From Streptomyces sp. XM4193 (GTDB lineage Bacteria > Actinomycetota > Actinomycetes > Streptomycetales > Streptomycetaceae), in NCBI RefSeq assembly GCF_023072595.1, contig NZ_JALLGK010000003.1, forward strand, positions 434,001 to 498,000: 64,000 nt of DNA. Direction: 5' to 3'. Of this stretch, positions 27,501-35,122 are shown in pieces (within the stretch, counting starts at the first letter, position 1; every line of letters starts with the position of its first letter). Both the position numbers and the translations under genes were made by a program. Under the pieces are notes generated by a model. That model was not told where the DNA came from. It saw only the letters and a program-made list of their open reading frames with translations, and made no database searches.

Positions 27501-27524
27501 TTAGTGCGACAACTGATGCATTAA
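27501..27524. promoter_or_regulatory. Candidate TetR operator between regulator and ABC-F genes
   Basis: A 24-bp imperfect palindrome with outer arms TTAGTGC and GCATTAA (16 of 24 positions symmetric). It lies between the divergent ABC-F and TetR starts and touches a -10-like TAAGAT (27522-27527) for the TetR gene. Both genes could be repressed from this one site. Confidence 0.5.
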
Positions 27525-27570
27525 GATGCTGCCACACCACCACCGGCCGCTGCAACGGAGTACGTACCCC

Positions 27571-28302
27571 ATGACTCCACCCGAGTCCGCCGATCCCATC
27601 GCCTCCACCGATCCGACCGGCGCCGAGCCGTCGCGTCCGGCGTCGACGTCCCCGCGGCGACGTCCCGGCGGCCGAACCGCCCGTACCAGAAGGCTGGTTC
27701 TCGACGCGGTGCTCGCAGAGCTCGGTGAGCACGGTTACGACGGGCTCACCGTGGAAGCCGTCGCCGCACGGGCCGGGGTCCACCGCACGACCGTGCACCG
27801 CCGCTGGCGGGACGTCGGCGGACTGTTGACCGATGTGTACGACGCCGCCGACGGCGACGACTGGCAGCCGCCCGACACGGGCTCGCTGGAGGGCGACCTC
27901 GTGGCGCTGAACCAGGAGGTCCACGACGCGCTGACCGCGCAGCCGTCCGTGGTGGGCGCCCTGATCGCGGCCTCGTTCCGCTCGGAGCGGGCCGCCGAAG
28001 CGCAGCGACGGCTCTGGGAGGGGCGCTACGGGCGCAGCGAGACGGTCGTCGAACGAGCCGTGGAGCGCGGGGAGTTGGCGGGCGCCGTCGATGCGCGGAG
28101 CCTGCTGCTGACGGCCACCGCGCCGCTCTACCACCAGCTGGTGCTGCTCGGCGGTTCCGGCGACCCGGGCCTCCCGGCCCGCGCCGCACGGACCGCCGTC
28201 CTCGCCGCCGCCGCCGGGGCCTTCGATACGCCCCCGGGCGACGGGTCCGCGGGCGACACCCCCTCGGGCGACGCGACCCGGGTGGCGCAGGCGGACGTGT
28301 GA
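27571..28302 (+). CDS. TetR-family transcriptional regulator
   Basis: 243 residues. The first 30 are Pro/Ser/Thr-rich and disordered. The helix-turn-helix is at about 36-80 (TRRLVLDAVLAELGEHGYDGLTVEAVAARAGVHRTTVHRRW in outline, with the VHRTTVHRRW recognition helix). It is followed by an all-helical ligand domain and a Gly/Asp/Pro-rich tail from about 218. The ATG at 27571 has GGAG ten bases upstream. It is divergent from the ABC-F gene, the usual position of a TetR repressor controlling a drug-resistance gene. The inducer is likely the drug itself, by analogy only. Confidence 0.9.
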   Translation: MTPPESADPIASTDPTGAEPSRPASTSPRRRPGGRTARTRRLVLDAVLAELGEHGYDGLTVEAVAARAGVHRTTVHRRWRDVGGLLTDVYDAADGDDWQPPDTGSLEGDLVALNQEVHDALTAQPSVVGALIAASFRSERAAEAQRRLWEGRYGRSETVVERAVERGELAGAVDARSLLLTATAPLYHQLVLLGGSGDPGLPARAARTAVLAAAAGAFDTPPGDGSAGDTPSGDATRVAQADV

Positions 28303-28399
28303 GCGGTGGGTGCCCGTGCGGAACGGCCGAGTGCGCCGCGACTGCGCCGGGGCGGCCCGGAACGTACGTCGCCGCCCGGGCGGACCCGTCCGGGCGCCG

Positions 28400-28440
28400 G
28401 TGTTTCGGTCCGGCGTTTCGGTCCGGTGTTCGGTCCGGTC
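28400..28440. repeat. Three short TTCGGTCCGG repeats
   Basis: Units of gtttcggtccgg in the gap between the convergent TetR and fibronectin genes. They may slip or fold, but no regular hairpin is seen. Confidence 0.45.
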
Positions 28441-28975
28441 AGTCCTGGTCGGGCTCGGGGGAGGGGCGCTGTGCGTCGGTGGTGTCCGGCGGTTCGACGT
28501 CGGCGCGCGGCGGCATCACCAGCTCGACCCGGCGCGGTGCGGGGGAGACCCGCCCCTTCTCGTCGACCGAGTGCACGGTGAACGTGTAGCTGATGCCCGG
28601 CTCCAGGCTGCCGACGTCGGTGCTGAGGGTGTCGGCCTCGACCTCGGCGATCGGGGTGCTGGTGCCCTGCTGGAAGACCACGTAGCCGTTCACTCCGTCG
28701 TGGTCGCGGGGAGGCTGCCAGCTGAGTCGGGCCGTGGTCGGGCCGGTGGCCTCGACGCGCAGTTCGGCGGGTGCCGCCAGGCCGGGTGCCGCCGGCCGTG
28801 CGGGGATCGCCGCCCGGTCGACCGGCGAGGGCGCCGCTGTCCGTGGGGAGTCGGGGAGGGGTGGCGCCGCCTGGGCCGGCGCGGGTGCGACGCTCGCGAG
28901 GAGCGCCGCGGCGGCGAGTGCGACCGCGGTGCGTGCGGCGCGGACGGAGTGCGTCATCGGAGAACGACGGGCCAC
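28439..28975 (-). CDS. Secreted fibronectin type III domain protein
   Basis: 178 residues. The GTG at 28975 is preceded by GGGAGG at seven bases, better than the later ATG at 28957. Residues 1-37 form a signal peptide (VARRSP, hydrophobic Ala/Leu core, cleavage near AQA-AP). A Pro/Ala linker leads to one FnIII domain at about 68-155, with the family tryptophan and tyrosines in ARLSWQPP, GYVVFQQ and ISYTFTVHSVD. The tail is Pro/Asp-rich. There is no catalytic domain, so it is probably a surface or matrix-binding accessory. Monocistronic by context. Confidence 0.82.
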   Translation of the reverse strand: MARRSPMTHSVRAARTAVALAAAALLASVAPAPAQAAPPLPDSPRTAAPSPVDRAAIPARPAAPGLAAPAELRVEATGPTTARLSWQPPRDHDGVNGYVVFQQGTSTPIAEVEADTLSTDVGSLEPGISYTFTVHSVDEKGRVSPAPRRVELVMPPRADVEPPDTTDAQRPSPEPDQD

Positions 28976-29172
28976 GAGCTGCCTCCCTGGCTGTGCACGG
29001 ACGATTACCGGCCAATTGTCGTGTTTATGTGACCGCATACCGCAAGTCGACAGGCCGTCCGTCCGGACGAAGGCGCTCCTCGTACCGCCGCCGGGCCGCC
29101 CCGTTCGGAAAAGGGGCGGCCCGGCGGCGGTACGGCGTCGGTCGATTCCGCACGAACGCGCGGGCGACCGGC

Positions 29173-30126
29173 TCAGTTCTCGGTCATCAGACCCGCACGG
29201 AGCTTGCCGAGGGTGCGGGAGAGCAGCCGGGAGACGTGCATCTGCGAGATGCCCAGCTCCTCGCCGATCTCCGACTGCGTCATGTTGGCGACGAAGCGCA
29301 GCGAGAGGATCTTGCGGTCGCGCGGGGCGAGTTCGGCGATGAGCGGCTTCAGCGACTCGACGTACTCGATGCCCTCCAGTCCGTGGTCCTCGTAGCCGAT
29401 CCGGTCCGCGAGGGCGCCCTCGGAGTCGTCCTCCTCCGGCTGGGCGTCCAGCGAGCTCGCGGTGTACGCGTTGCTCGCGGCCATGCCCTCGACGACCTCC
29501 TCGCGGGTGAGGCCGAGCCGCTCGGCCAACTCGCCCACGGTGGGAGCCCGGTCGAGCTTCTGCGCCAGCTCGTCGCCGGCCTTCGCGAGGTCCAGGCGGA
29601 GCTCCTGAAGCCGCCGCGGTACGCGGACCGACCAGGAGGTGTCCCGGAAGAAGCGCTTGATCTCGCCCACGATGGTGGGCATCGCGAAGGTGGGGAACTC
29701 GACGCCGCGGTCGTGCTCGAAGCGGTCGATCGCCTTGATCAGGCCGATGGTGCCGACCTGGACGATGTCCTCCATCGGCTCGCTGCGGGAGCGGAAGCGG
29801 GAGGCCGCGAACTTCACCAGGGCCAGGTTCAGCTCGACCAGGGTGTTGCGCACGTAGGCGTACTCGTGGGTGCCCTCCTCCAGCGTCTGCATGCGCTCGA
29901 ACAGGGTCTTCGACAGGGCCCGTGCATCCACCGGTCCGACCTCGTCGAACGGCGGGATGTCGGCGAGCTGCTCGTAAAGCTCGTCGAGCGCCTCGCCCTC
30001 CATCTCCGGCCGGTTCTCCTCGGACGGGGTTGCCGACGGTGCGGTCCGTGCGTTCTCATGGGCGCCGTGTCGGTCGGCCTCATGAGTGGCACCAGTGGTG
30101 CGCGACTCGTCGAGCTGGGGTGACAT
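29173..30126 (-). CDS. RNA polymerase sigma factor, SigB/SigF family
   Basis: 317 residues. A disordered N-terminus (about 1-55) is followed by sigma region 2 (NLALVKFAASRFRSRSEPMEDIVQVGTIGLIKAIDRFEHDRGVEFPTFA in outline), region 3 around RRLQELRLDLAKA, and region 4 with the helix-turn-helix MTQSEIGEELGISQMHVSRLLSR. The start at 30126 was chosen because GGAGG lies five bases upstream; earlier in-frame ATGs at 30150 and 30138 are weaker. This group is controlled by anti-sigma kinases and STAS antagonists, and genes for both lie next door, divergently. From memory, sigI of S. coelicolor sits in the equivalent place, but the symbol is not assigned here. Confidence 0.93.
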   Translation of the reverse strand: MSPQLDESRTTGATHEADRHGAHENARTAPSATPSEENRPEMEGEALDELYEQLADIPPFDEVGPVDARALSKTLFERMQTLEEGTHEYAYVRNTLVELNLALVKFAASRFRSRSEPMEDIVQVGTIGLIKAIDRFEHDRGVEFPTFAMPTIVGEIKRFFRDTSWSVRVPRRLQELRLDLAKAGDELAQKLDRAPTVGELAERLGLTREEVVEGMAASNAYTASSLDAQPEEDDSEGALADRIGYEDHGLEGIEYVESLKPLIAELAPRDRKILSLRFVANMTQSEIGEELGISQMHVSRLLSRTLGKLRAGLMTEN

Positions 30127-30392
30127 GCTGTCCTCCATGATCCTCGGCATATGGCTGCCGAAGCCGTGACGTGCACTGCGGGGTGCGGCGCCTCCAAAGC
30201 CGGCGTTGTTGGTTGTCCCCAATAGGCCTACCCGCATTTGCACAGACATGGCAAGTGGGTTATGTCCGTATCGAGTTGATTGTCGTGGTTGTTCCGGTAC
30301 CCGGCTCGGACGTCAAGGCGTAGTGTTTGAGAGGTTTCGACCCCGATCACCGGGGGACGAGAAGTGGCCGCGCGCGATCAGAAGAGGTGTAC

Positions 30393-30785
30393 ATGGACCG
30401 CGGGATACCCGGCAGCACCAGCCACCGGGGTCGACTGACGGTCGACGTGCACGACCACGGGGCCAGCGCGGTGATCGCACCGCGGGGTGAGCTCGATCAC
30501 CACACCGCCGATCTGTTGCGCGCGTCACTGGAGCGCTGTGTGGAGGAGGGGCGCAAGCTCCTGGTGGTGGACTGCTCCGGACTGGACTTCTGCGACTCGA
30601 CCGGCCTCAATGTGCTGCTGGGCGCCCGGCTCCAGGCCCAGGCCGCCGGCGGCAGTGTCGCCCTCGCCGACATGTCGCCGCTCGTGGCCCGCCTGTTCGA
30701 GATCACCGGCGCCGGCGCCGTCTTCTCCGTGTTCGACGCCGTGGACGAGGCTCTTTCCGCCCCTGAGCAGCCCAGCGGCTCGTGA
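30393..30785 (+). CDS. STAS-domain anti-sigma factor antagonist
   Basis: 130 residues of the SpoIIAA/RsbV type. The unphosphorylated form binds the anti-sigma kinase and frees the sigma factor. The STAS core (about 14-115) contains the phosphorylatable serine in CDSTGLNVLLGARL (Ser69 by family comparison). The ATG at 30393 follows AGAGG by six bases. It is divergent from the sigma gene and 223 bases ahead of the kinase-like gene, so the three may form a partner-switching module; the wide gap leaves room for a separate promoter for the kinase. Confidence 0.92.
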   Translation: MDRGIPGSTSHRGRLTVDVHDHGASAVIAPRGELDHHTADLLRASLERCVEEGRKLLVVDCSGLDFCDSTGLNVLLGARLQAQAAGGSVALADMSPLVARLFEITGAGAVFSVFDAVDEALSAPEQPSGS

Positions 30786-31008
30786 TCCGGACGTTGTGCG
30801 CGTCACACGAGCGGGTTTGAACAAGGGGGTGTTCTCCGCTCCGAGCAGGGCAGAAGACCCCCGAGCCCGTCAGCCGCACACGCTTCCAAACCCGGCCGTA
30901 CCGGTCGGGGCCGAATCCAATCGGTGTGAAGCGCGCGGAAGTGGCGATACGAAACGATGTGCATGCGCGAGCAAGACGACTCGGTGAGACCGGCGAGGTG
31001 AAGCACGG

Positions 31009-31524
31009 ATGAGCACCACCCGGCAGTCCCCGGCGGGCGATTGCGGCCCCGAAGCCGAGGAGGTCGTGACATCGGTCGAGGCATCGTTGCGTGAGGTGCG
31101 TGAGGTGCGCGAACTGCGTCAGGTGCGCCGTCTGAAGCTCGTCGGGGCCAGCGGCACCGTGCAGCGCTCCCGCGACTTCACCAGAGAGGCGCTGGAGGAC
31201 TGGGGCTGGCTGCCGGCCGCGAGCGCCGACCGGCGCGAGGCCGTGGAGGACGCCCTGCTGGTCGTCTCGGAGCTGGTGACCAACGCCTGTCTGCACGCCG
31301 GAGGCCCCCAGGAGCTGCGGATAGGACACGGCGCCGGGATGCTGCGCGTCGAGGTGACCGACGACGGCGGGGGCAAGCCCTCGCCGCGCACCCCGCACCA
31401 GGCCGGACGGCCGGGCGGGCACGGCATGTTCATCGTGCAGCGGCTGTGCCGCGAGTGGGGCGTCGAGGCCGACCCGGGCGGCTCGGGCAAGACCGTCTGG
31501 GCCGAACTCCCCGCACCTGTCTGA
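31009..31524 (+). CDS. Anti-sigma factor, GHKL serine kinase (SpoIIAB/RsbW type)
   Basis: 171 residues with the HATPase_c_2 fold. The N-box is VSELVTNACLHAGG (about 80-95), the G1 box is VEVTDDGGGKPSP, and the G2 region is GGHGMFIVQRLCREWGVE. The last strand is TVWAEL. The first 50 residues are charged, with REVREVRELRQVRRLKL-type repetition. Such proteins bind their sigma factor and phosphorylate the STAS antagonist. The ATG at 31009 follows GAGG at nine bases. Which sigma factor it binds is inferred from position. Confidence 0.87.
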   Translation: MSTTRQSPAGDCGPEAEEVVTSVEASLREVREVRELRQVRRLKLVGASGTVQRSRDFTREALEDWGWLPAASADRREAVEDALLVVSELVTNACLHAGGPQELRIGHGAGMLRVEVTDDGGGKPSPRTPHQAGRPGGHGMFIVQRLCREWGVEADPGGSGKTVWAELPAPV

Positions 31525-31611
31525 CATTTCCCCTTCCGTGCCGCGGTCGAGGCCGGAATGTGCCCGGCCTCACGGGTCGTACCCGCCGCCCGCCGGGTTA
31601 GCCTTCCGCTC

Positions 31612-32565
31612 ATGCCGCGTCGCCTCCTCCTCATCGCACTGGCCGCTGTGCTCTGTTGGACGACGGGTACGGCCGGCTCCACGGCACTCGCCGTGGCACC
31701 CGCCGCCGGACCCGGCGACGACTGGACCGCACGGCCCCTCAGCTCCGGCCGGGCCGAGGGCGATCGGCCACTGGTCTATCTGGAGGGTGCGCCGGGCTCG
31801 GTGCTCAACGACACCCTCGTCCTCACCAACAGCGCGCAGCAGGCCCGCACCTACCGGCTGAGCGGGGCCGAGGCCCAGGGCTTCGGCGAGAGCGAGGCCA
31901 AGAAGTGGGTCGGCTTCGCCGAGGACCGGATTCGGGTGCCCGCGCGCACCCGTGCGGAGATCCCCTTCAGCGTGACGGTCCCCGGCAACGCCCCTCCGGG
32001 CGACCACCCGGGCGCCGTACGGGTCGCCGGGCCCGGCGGGGCGGTCGACGTACCGCTGCGGCTGCGGGTGACGGGCCGTACGCTCCCGGCGCTCGCCCTC
32101 CAGGACGTGCGGATCGACGGCGAGCGGGTGCGCTACACCCTGGTCAACCGCGGCAACACGGTCCTCTCGCCGAAGCTCGCGCTCAAGGCCGACGGTTGGC
32201 GCGGCACGGTTGTCGAACGCGGCCCGAAGGCACTGAAGGTCGGGCTGGCGCCGGGGGAGCGGGTCACCCGCAGCGAACCCTGGCCCGGCACGCCGGCGTT
32301 CGAACGCGTCAGCCTCACGCTGACGGTCACCGCGGGCGGCGGCGCGCAGGCCACCGCAGAGACCGGCGAGTCCACCGTTCCCTGGCTGCCGATCGGCCTC
32401 GGCACGCTGGTACTGGTGGGCGCCGCGGGCGGCGCGTGGTGGGTGCGCCGCGGGCGGCGAGCGGACGGGAGCGGCGAACAGCCCGCGGCGGAGCCGCAGT
32501 TCGAGGGCGACGCGGCGACGGAGGAGCTGGTGAGCAACCGGGCTCGAAAGGGAGCGAACACGTGA
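31612..32565 (+). CDS. Secreted, C-terminally anchored surface protein (DUF916-like)
   Basis: 317 residues. Signal peptide at 1-32, then an extracellular part with two beta-rich domains (about 50-165 and 168-255): LVYLEGAPGSVLNDTLVLTNSAQQARTYRL, VPGNAPPGDHPGAVRV and RYTLVNRGNTVLSPKLAL resemble Ig-like WxL/DUF916-type proteins. A membrane helix at about 263-285 (LPIGLGTLVLVGAAGGAWWV) precedes a basic cytoplasmic tail. No Shine-Dalgarno is seen; TAGCCT at 31599-31604 lies seven bases before the ATG, so the mRNA is probably leaderless. The stop overlaps the next gene by four bases, marking an operon of two surface proteins. Confidence 0.78.
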   Translation: MPRRLLLIALAAVLCWTTGTAGSTALAVAPAAGPGDDWTARPLSSGRAEGDRPLVYLEGAPGSVLNDTLVLTNSAQQARTYRLSGAEAQGFGESEAKKWVGFAEDRIRVPARTRAEIPFSVTVPGNAPPGDHPGAVRVAGPGGAVDVPLRLRVTGRTLPALALQDVRIDGERVRYTLVNRGNTVLSPKLALKADGWRGTVVERGPKALKVGLAPGERVTRSEPWPGTPAFERVSLTLTVTAGGGAQATAETGESTVPWLPIGLGTLVLVGAAGGAWWVRRGRRADGSGEQPAAEPQFEGDAATEELVSNRARKGANT

Positions 32566-33872
32566 CACGAGGCGTCATGTCGCGGCTGCCGGCAGCGCTG
32601 CTGCTGGCAGCCGCGGTCCTGGCCGGCAGTGCGGGAACCGCGTACGCCGCCCCCTGGGCGGCGCCGCACCGGCCGTCGGCGGAGTCGGCCTCCGACGGCG
32701 AGCCGTCGATCACGACGGAGGCGAAGGCGGGCGCCGAGGGCGGCACCGTACGGGTCAGCGGCGCGGACTGGCAGCCGGACACCGCGGTCACCCTGCTGCT
32801 GTGCGGGCAGAACGGCCTCGTCGGCACCGAGGCGTGCGCCAACAGCGACAGCAGGGCGGCGACCACCGACGCCCGAGGCGCCTTCAGCCGCACCCTGCCG
32901 GTGGTGGCGCCGCCCGAGGCGTGCCCGTGCGTCGTCAAGGCGGTCGCGGTCACCGGTGAACACGCCTGGGCGGAGGCGGAGTTCGCGGTCACCGGCCACC
33001 CGGTCGAGCCGCTTCCCGAGGACGGCCGCTCCGGCACCGAACGCCTCGCAGTGCTCGACGCGAAACTGGAGGGCTCCGAGGGAGTGCTCAACTGGTTCGG
33101 CGTCCCGCCCGAGCGGCGGCTGGTGCTGACCGTCGCCAACCAGGGCACCGGGCCGGCCCGCAACCCGGTCTTCGAAGTGGGCACCGCACAGGACGTGTAC
33201 GCCCACGACTGGGTCGACCAGCGCTGGAACGGCACCCTGGAACCCGGCGAGCAGAAGACCGTGACCCTCGACGTCGAACTGGGCGCCGCCGCGTACGGCG
33301 ACCACCGGGTCGGCGTGCGGTACGCGCAGACCGTGCTGGCCGAGCAGCCGTGGCAGGTCGGCCGACCGTGGGGGCTGCATCTGGTCGGCCTCCTGCTGGT
33401 GGTGGCGGGAGCCTGGGGCCTGTGGCGGGTGGCCCAACTGCTGCGCCGCCGACTGCGTCCGAGGGGCGGCTGGCGTGCGAGCGTCCACACTTCGCGGCCG
33501 GGCACCGCGGTGGGCCGCCTCCGCGACCGGATGGAGACGTACGCCGAGCCGGCCGACGACGTGGACCGGCCCCGCGAGCCGAAACCGCGCAGGAGAAGGG
33601 GCCCGCGACTGCCCTGGCTCTCCCCGGACCTCCCGGCGACGCCCGGCCAGGCCGAGTCCGGACGGCCGCCCGGCGGGCACGCGGCGACGGGGACGGGGAC
33701 GGGGACTGCCACTGCGACTGCGACTGCGACGGGAACGGGAACGGGAACGGACGCGCCCGGGTCCGCCGCTGCCGAGTCCGGTGCGGAACCGGAGCCCGGT
33801 ACGGACGGGTCGGCCGCTGCTTCGACCGGCGCTTCCGCCGGCGCGTCGGCCGGCAGGGACGCCTCCGGCTAG
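32562..33872 (+). CDS. Secreted membrane-anchored protein with neocarzinostatin-like domain
   Basis: 436 residues, GTG start overlapping the previous stop (GTGA). Signal peptide at 1-30. Residues 45-145 resemble the Ig-like neocarzinostatin fold: GTVRVSGADWQPDTAVTLLLCG, two cysteine pairs (EACANSD and EACPCVV), and a DARGAFSRTLPV strand. A second beta domain follows (about 160-255, RRLVLTVANQGTGPARNPVF). A membrane helix at about 265-290 is followed by a long basic then Thr/Gly/Ala-rich tail. Its DNA has repeats encoding alternating TG and TA. Neocarzinostatin-like folds bind enediynes in producers, but here a structural role with the preceding protein is more likely. Confidence 0.75.
   Translation: MTRGVMSRLPAALLLAAAVLAGSAGTAYAAPWAAPHRPSAESASDGEPSITTEAKAGAEGGTVRVSGADWQPDTAVTLLLCGQNGLVGTEACANSDSRAATTDARGAFSRTLPVVAPPEACPCVVKAVAVTGEHAWAEAEFAVTGHPVEPLPEDGRSGTERLAVLDAKLEGSEGVLNWFGVPPERRLVLTVANQGTGPARNPVFEVGTAQDVYAHDWVDQRWNGTLEPGEQKTVTLDVELGAAAYGDHRVGVRYAQTVLAEQPWQVGRPWGLHLVGLLLVVAGAWGLWRVAQLLRRRLRPRGGWRASVHTSRPGTAVGRLRDRMETYAEPADDVDRPREPKPRRRRGPRLPWLSPDLPATPGQAESGRPPGGHAATGTGTGTATATATATGTGTGTDAPGSAAAESGAEPEPGTDGSAAASTGASAGASAGRDASG
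33696..33757 (+). repeat. Hexamer tandem repeats in the surface-protein tail
   Basis: Runs of acgggg, actgcg and acggga encode alternating Thr-Gly and Thr-Ala in the cytoplasmic tail. Slippage would keep the frame, since the units are 6 bp. Confidence 0.8.
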
Positions 33873-33926
33873 GAACCAGGAGCTGGGGACCACGACCCGG
33901 CGGGCTTGTGGCGGGGGCGGGGCGGG

Positions 33927-34832
33927 TCAGCGCACGCGGTCCTTGGCCCAGCGCACCATCTCGGCGGTGACCTCGGGCGACAGCAGACCGCGGCCGTGTC
34001 CGCCGCCCGGCACCACCCGTACCGTCGCCGACGGCATCCGGCCGGTGACGGCGCGGGTGTTCGCGGCGGGTACGTAGTCGTCCGAGGAGTGCAGCAGCAG
34101 CATCGGCGCGGCCTCCTTCGAGGCGTACCGTCCGACGCTCGCGCTGCGCCAGCGCTCGCGACAGGCCGGGTCCGAGCGCACCGGTCGGCAGCCGACCAGT
34201 TCCTCCGCCGCGTCGCGCAGCCGCCGCTGCCGCGGACTGGCGCCCTTGCGCCCGCCGTTGACCCAGGCCCGGTAGGGCGAGACGACCGGGGAGAGCGCGA
34301 CGACACCGCGCAGCTTTCCGCGCGCGCCCGGGTGGGCGCCGAGGACGGTGGCGACGTGGCCGCCGGCCGAGGAGCCGAGGGCGACGATGCGGTCCGGGTC
34401 CACCCCCAGCCGGTCGGCGTTCTCGATCGTCCAGTCCAGCGCGCGGCGGGCGTCGTCGATCTGTGCGGGCCAACGGCCGTGGGGACTCAGGGCGTAGCCC
34501 GCGTCGAGCACCACGAAGCCGTCGTCGGCCAGGTCGTACGGCAGGCTGCTCCAGGTTCCGCGGTAGGACCAGTAGCCGCCGTGCAGCAGCAGTACGGCGG
34601 GCCTGGGCCCGGTCCCGCCGCGGTTCTCGTAGACGGTGACCCGTTGGTCGCGCCGGCTGCCGTACGCGTGGTCGGTGACGTCGGTCTCGCCCGCGGTGCG
34701 CGCGTACGGAGCGTCGGCGACGGGGACGGGGAACGAGGCCGCGGGCGGCGCGGCGGAGTGGATCGCGCTGCCGCCCGGCACCAACGCGACCGTACAGAGA
34801 GCCAGCCAGCCCGTTACGCGGCGCACCGCCAC
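33927..34832 (-). CDS. Secreted alpha/beta hydrolase (esterase)
   Basis: About 301 residues. The oxyanion motif is LLLHGGYWSYRG, the nucleophile is in LGSSAGGHVA (GxSxG), and the acid and His are in LLHSSDDYVPA and GGGHGRG. This fits the hormone-sensitive-lipase/BD-FAE side of the family. A hydrophobic N-terminus (WLALCTVALVPGGSA) suggests export. The start is uncertain: GTG codons at 34832 and 34826 both lack a ribosome site, and the frame is open far upstream through low-complexity DNA. It is separated from the POT transporter gene by a strong terminator. Substrate unknown. Confidence 0.78.
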   Translation of the reverse strand: MAVRRVTGWLALCTVALVPGGSAIHSAAPPAASFPVPVADAPYARTAGETDVTDHAYGSRRDQRVTVYENRGGTGPRPAVLLLHGGYWSYRGTWSSLPYDLADDGFVVLDAGYALSPHGRWPAQIDDARRALDWTIENADRLGVDPDRIVALGSSAGGHVATVLGAHPGARGKLRGVVALSPVVSPYRAWVNGGRKGASPRQRRLRDAAEELVGCRPVRSDPACRERWRSASVGRYASKEAAPMLLLHSSDDYVPAANTRAVTGRMPSATVRVVPGGGHGRGLLSPEVTAEMVRWAKDRVR

Positions 34833-35045
34833 ATCGTCGCGCCCGCGCGAGCCCCGGCGCGTGCGGGACGCGCCATCCGGGTGGCTCCGCCGCCGGAGCG
34901 CGGGCGGCCGTACGAGCGGGCGTGCGCACCGGCGTACCGGCGCGAACGCGGGCGGGCGTACCGGCGTACGTGTACGGGCCCGGGGGCGGCGGACGGCGGC
35001 GACCGTCCGCGGTCGGCTCGCCGCCCACCACCCCACCACCACGAC

Positions 35046-35092
35046 GAGGGGCGGCGTCGCCCGGTGGAGACCACCGGGCGACGCCGCCCCTC
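35046..35092. terminator. 22-bp perfect hairpin terminator
   Basis: Positions 35046-35067 pair perfectly with 35071-35092 across a three-base AGA loop, 30 bases downstream of the POT transporter stop. An uninterrupted stem of this length is unusual. Confidence 0.92.
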
Positions 35093-35122
35093 TGCACTGT
35101 CGTCCGCCCCGGCGGGCCGGGG

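Noticed and set aside
30786..31008. SigB-type promoter (GTTT...GGGTAT) before the anti-sigma kinase
   Set aside because: GTTT and GGG-type strings occur, but the spacing does not fit the usual 14-16 bases.
32562..33872. Enediyne apoprotein (self-resistance) role for the neocarzinostatin-like protein
   Set aside because: No enediyne synthase or other biosynthetic gene is nearby, and the protein is membrane-anchored with a second domain; the fold similarity alone is not enough.
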